Assembly: GCA_905221605.1 (NCBI GenBank)
Contig: CAJNDS010002338.1
Span: 126,001-183,771 of the forward strand
Reading direction: 5' to 3'
From: Symbiodinium natans
Taxonomy: Eukaryota > Sar > Dinophyceae > Suessiales > Symbiodiniaceae
DNA length: 57,771 nucleotides
Part shown: positions 54,820-57,771 of the stretch, piece after piece
Position numbering within the stretch: the stretch's first letter is position 1
Layout: each line of letters opens with the position of its first letter
Made by a program: the position numbers and the translations under genes
Notes under the pieces: generated by a model
Told to the model about the DNA's origin: nothing
Databases searched by the model: none
The model's input: the letters and a program-made list of their open reading frames with translations, nothing else

Positions 54820-57771
54820 CTTGCCCCCCCCCGCCCCCCCCGCCCCCCCGCCCCCCCCGCCCCCCCCCGCTCCCCTCGCCCTTCCCACCCCACTCCTGCC
54901 CACCCCTCCCGCTGCCTTGCTGTTAGAATGGAGTGTTTTCAAGGGCTCCAGTGCATGCCCGAACCCTCCCTTTACTGCCCCCGCCCCCCCGGCCCCCCCC
55001 GCCGCCCCCGCTCCCCCCGCCCTTCCCACCCCCGCCGACCCCCTCCACTGCCTTGCTGTCAAACTGGCGTGTTTTAAGGGCTCCAGTGCATGCCCCACTC
55101 CTGCCCACCCCTCCCGCTGCCTTGCTGTTAGAATGGAGTGTTTTAAGGGCTCCAGTGCATGCTCGAGCCCTCCCTTCGCTGCCCCCGCCCCCCCCGCCCC
55201 CCCCGCTCCCCCCGCCCCCACCCCCCGCCGACCCCCTCCGCTGCCTTGCTGTCAGACTGGCGTGTTTTTTGGGGGTTTAGTGCATGCCCCACTCCTGCCC
55301 ACCCCTCCCGCTGCCTTGCTGTTGAATGGAGTGTTTTTAAGGGCTCCAGTGCATGCCCGAGCCCGCCCTTCGCTGCCCCCGCCCCCCCCGCCCCCCCCGC
55401 TCCCCCCGCTCCCCCCGCCCTTCCCACCCCCCCTCCCGCTGCCTTGCTCCCCTCCTTGAGAATGGAGTGTTTTCAAGGGCTCCAGTCCATGCCCCAGCCC
55501 TCCCTTCGCTGCCCCCGCCCCCCCCGCCCCCCCCGCTGCCCCCGCTCCCCCCGCCCTTCCCACCCCCGCCGCCCCCCTCCACTGCCTTGCTGTCAAACTG
55601 GCGTGTGTAAAGGGCTCCAGTGCATGCCCCACTCCTGCCCACCCCTCCCGCTGCCTTGCGTTTTAAGGGCTCCAGTGCATGCCCGAGCCCTCCCTTCGCT
55701 GCCCCCGCCCCCCCCGCCCCCCCCGCTCCCCCCGCCCCCCCGCCCCCGCCGACCCCCTCCGCTCCTTGCTGTCAGATTGGCGTGTTTTAAGGGGTTTAGT
55801 GCATGCCCCACTCCTGCCCACCCCTCCCGCTGCCTTGCTGTTAGAATGGAGTGTTTTTAAGGGCTCCAGTGCATGCCCGAGCCCTTCCTTCGCTGCCCCC
55901 GCCCCCCCCGCTCCCCGCTCCCCCCGCCCTTCCCGCCCCTGCTGTTAGAATGGAGTGTTTTCAAGGGCTCCAGTGCATGCCCGAACCCTCCCTTCGCTGC
56001 CCCCGCCCCCCCCGCCCCACCCGCTTGCCTTGCTGTCAGACTGGCGTGTTTTAAGGGGTTTAGTGCATGCCCCACTCCTGCCCACCCCTCCCGCTGCCTT
56101 GCTGTTAGAATGGAGTGTTTTTAAGGGCTCCAGTGCATGCCCGAGCCCTTCCTTCGCTGCCCCCGCCCCCCCCGCTCCCCGCTCCCCCCGCCCTCCCGCC
56201 CCTGCTGTTAGAATGGAGTGTTTTCAAGGGCTCCAGTGCATGCCCGAACCCTCCCTTCGCTGCCCCTGCCCCCCCCGCCCCCCCCGCTGCCCCCGCTCCC
56301 CCCGCCCTTCCCACCCCCACCGACCCCCTCCACTGCCTTGCTGTCAAACTGGCGTGTTTTAAGGGCTCCAGTGCATGCCCCACTCCTGCCCACCCCTCCC
56401 GCTGCCTTGCGTTTTAAGGGCTCCAGTGCATGCCCGAGCCCTCCCTTCGCTGCCCCCGCCCCCCCCGCCCCCCCGCTCCCCCCGCCCCCCCGCCCCCGCC
56501 GACCCCCTCCGCTGCCTTGCTGTCAGATTGGCGTGTTTTAAGGGGTTTAGTGCATGCCCCACTCCTGCCCCCCGCCCCCCCGCTCCCCCCGCCCCCCCGC
56601 CCCCGCCGACCCCCTCCGCTGCCTTGCTGTCAGATTGGCGTGTTTTAAGGGGTTTAGTGCATGCCCCACTCCTGCCCACCCCTCCCGCTGCCTTGCTGTT
56701 CGAATGGAGTGTTTTTAAGGGCTCCAGTGCATGCCCGAGCCCTCCCTCTCCTCCCTTCGCTGCCCCCGCCCCCCCCGCCCCCCCCGCTCCCCGCTCCCCC
56801 CCCGACCCCCTCCGCTGCCTTGCTGTCAGACTGGCGTGTTTTAAGGGGTTTAGTGCATGCCCCACTCCTGCCCACCCCTCCCGCTGCCTTGCTGTTAGAA
56901 CGGAGTGTTTTTAAGGGCTCCAGTGCATGCCTGAGCCCTCCCTTCGCTGCCCCCGCCCCCCCCGCCCCCCCCGCCCCGCTCCCCCCGCTCCCCCCGCCCT
57001 TCCCACCCCCGCCGAGCCCTCCCTTCGCTGCCCCCTCCGCTGCCTTGCTGTCTGGCGTGTTTTAAGGGCTCCGGTGCACGCCCCACTCCTGCCCACCCCT
57101 CCCGCTGCCTTGCTGTTAGAATGAAGTGTTTTTAAGGGCTCCAGTGCATGCCCAAGCCCTCCCTTCGCTGCCCCCGCCCCCCCCGCCCCCCCCGCTCCCC
57201 CGCTCCCCCCGCCCTTCCCACCCCCGCCGACCCCCTCCGCTGCCTTGCTGTCACACTGGCGTGTTTTAAGGGCTCCAGTGCATGCCCCACTCCTGCCCAC
57301 CCCTTCCGCTGCCTTGCTGTGCTTTGCTGTTAGAATGGAGTGTTTTCAAGGGCTCCAGTGCATGCCCGAGCCCTCCCTTCGCTGCCCCCCCCCGCCCCCC
57401 CCGCCCCCCCCGCTCCCCCCGCTCCCCCCGCCCTTCTCACCCCCGCCGACCCCCTCCGCTGCCTGCTGTCAGACTGGCGTGTTTTAAGGGCTCCAGTGCA
57501 TGCCCCACTCCTGCCCACCCCTCCCGCTGCCTTGCTGTTAGAATGGAGTGTTTTCAGACTGGCGTGTTTTAATGGCTCCAGCGCATGCCCCACTCCTGCC
57601 CACCCCTCCCGCTGCCTTGCTGTTAGAATGGAGTGTTTTTAAGGGCTTAAGTGCATGCCCGAGCCCTCCCTTCGCTGCCCCCGCCCCCCCCGCCCCCCCC
57701 GCTCCCCCCGCTCCCCCCGCCCTTCCCACCCCCGCCGAGCTGCCTCGCTGCCTTGCTGTTAGAATGGAGTG
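54820..57771. repeat. C-rich two-monomer satellite, runs to the window edge
   Basis: About 28 monomers alternate between two types. Type A: GAATGGAGTGTTTT(T/C)AAGG then CTCCAGTGCATGCCCGAGCC, CTCCCTTCGCTGCCCC and long CCCCGCC tracts. Type B: (A/T)TGGCGTGTTTTAAGGG then GTGCATGCCCCACTCC and TGCCCACCCCTCCCGCTGCC. Both end CTGCCTTGCTGT. A plus B pairs average about 200 bp; lengths vary with the C tracts. Some type B units read GGGGTTTAGTGCATGCC in place of GGGCTCCAGTGCATGCC. The array fills the intron upstream of the first annexin exon and has no right boundary in the window. Pro-rich and Gly-rich frames over it are artefacts. Confidence 0.95.

Noticed and set aside
54763-57729. Many Pro- or Gly-rich frames, some over 200 codons
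   Set aside because: All arise from the C-rich satellite; frames change with tract length and repeat the same words.

Overview
The window looks like nuclear DNA of a dinoflagellate-type alga (Symbiodiniaceae/Suessiales or similar; inferred, not proven). It is gene-poor and near 50% GC. It carries many simple repeats and minisatellites, interstitial CCCTAAA-type telomere motifs, and one clear intron-rich gene. That gene's introns use GT, GC and GA donors with AG acceptors, several flanked by short direct repeats at the splice sites. This is a known peculiarity of dinoflagellate introns. No bacterial operons, rRNA genes, CRISPR arrays or virus genes were seen.

Layout. 1-22 kb: mostly non-coding, with a 40-bp tandem minisatellite (3.47-3.87 kb), AT/TA, TTTC, TC and 12-bp tandem repeats, and only weak open frames. 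22.5-23.9 kb: an intronless 301-codon minus-strand frame (Ser/Pro-rich, acidic) and a possible upstream membrane-segment exon. 24.6-26.2 kb: two diverged copies of a dispersed repeat around complementary low-complexity blocks. 30-34 kb: a repeat cluster with two foldback arrays of GATTCGGGAA/TTCCTGAATC motifs, a C-rich satellite with a conserved head sequence, hairpin-bearing ~100-bp tandem units, telomere-like repeats, and a ~305-bp direct duplication. 34-42 kb: no convincing gene, plus a purine-strand minisatellite at 40.85-41.09 kb.

42.2-54.75 kb, minus strand, is the coding core. Reading from the right edge, about 20 exons encode successive annexin repeats (GMGTAD, GWGTDD/E, GWGTSED, GIGTNE, GWGTDD, GLGTAD), most joined by phase-consistent introns. 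They are followed by a same-strand set of exons for a protein with a canonical EF-hand. The 5' end of the annexin gene lies beyond the right edge: the first visible exon starts at a splice acceptor, and its upstream intron is filled by at least 3 kb of C-rich satellite. One annexin intron interval holds two tRNA-like sequences on the opposite strand inside an inverted repeat. One has a proline-tRNA body with a CGA anticodon.

Functionally the window points to calcium-dependent membrane-binding chemistry (annexin repeats, EF-hand). Whether the annexin and EF-hand exons form one protein is unresolved.
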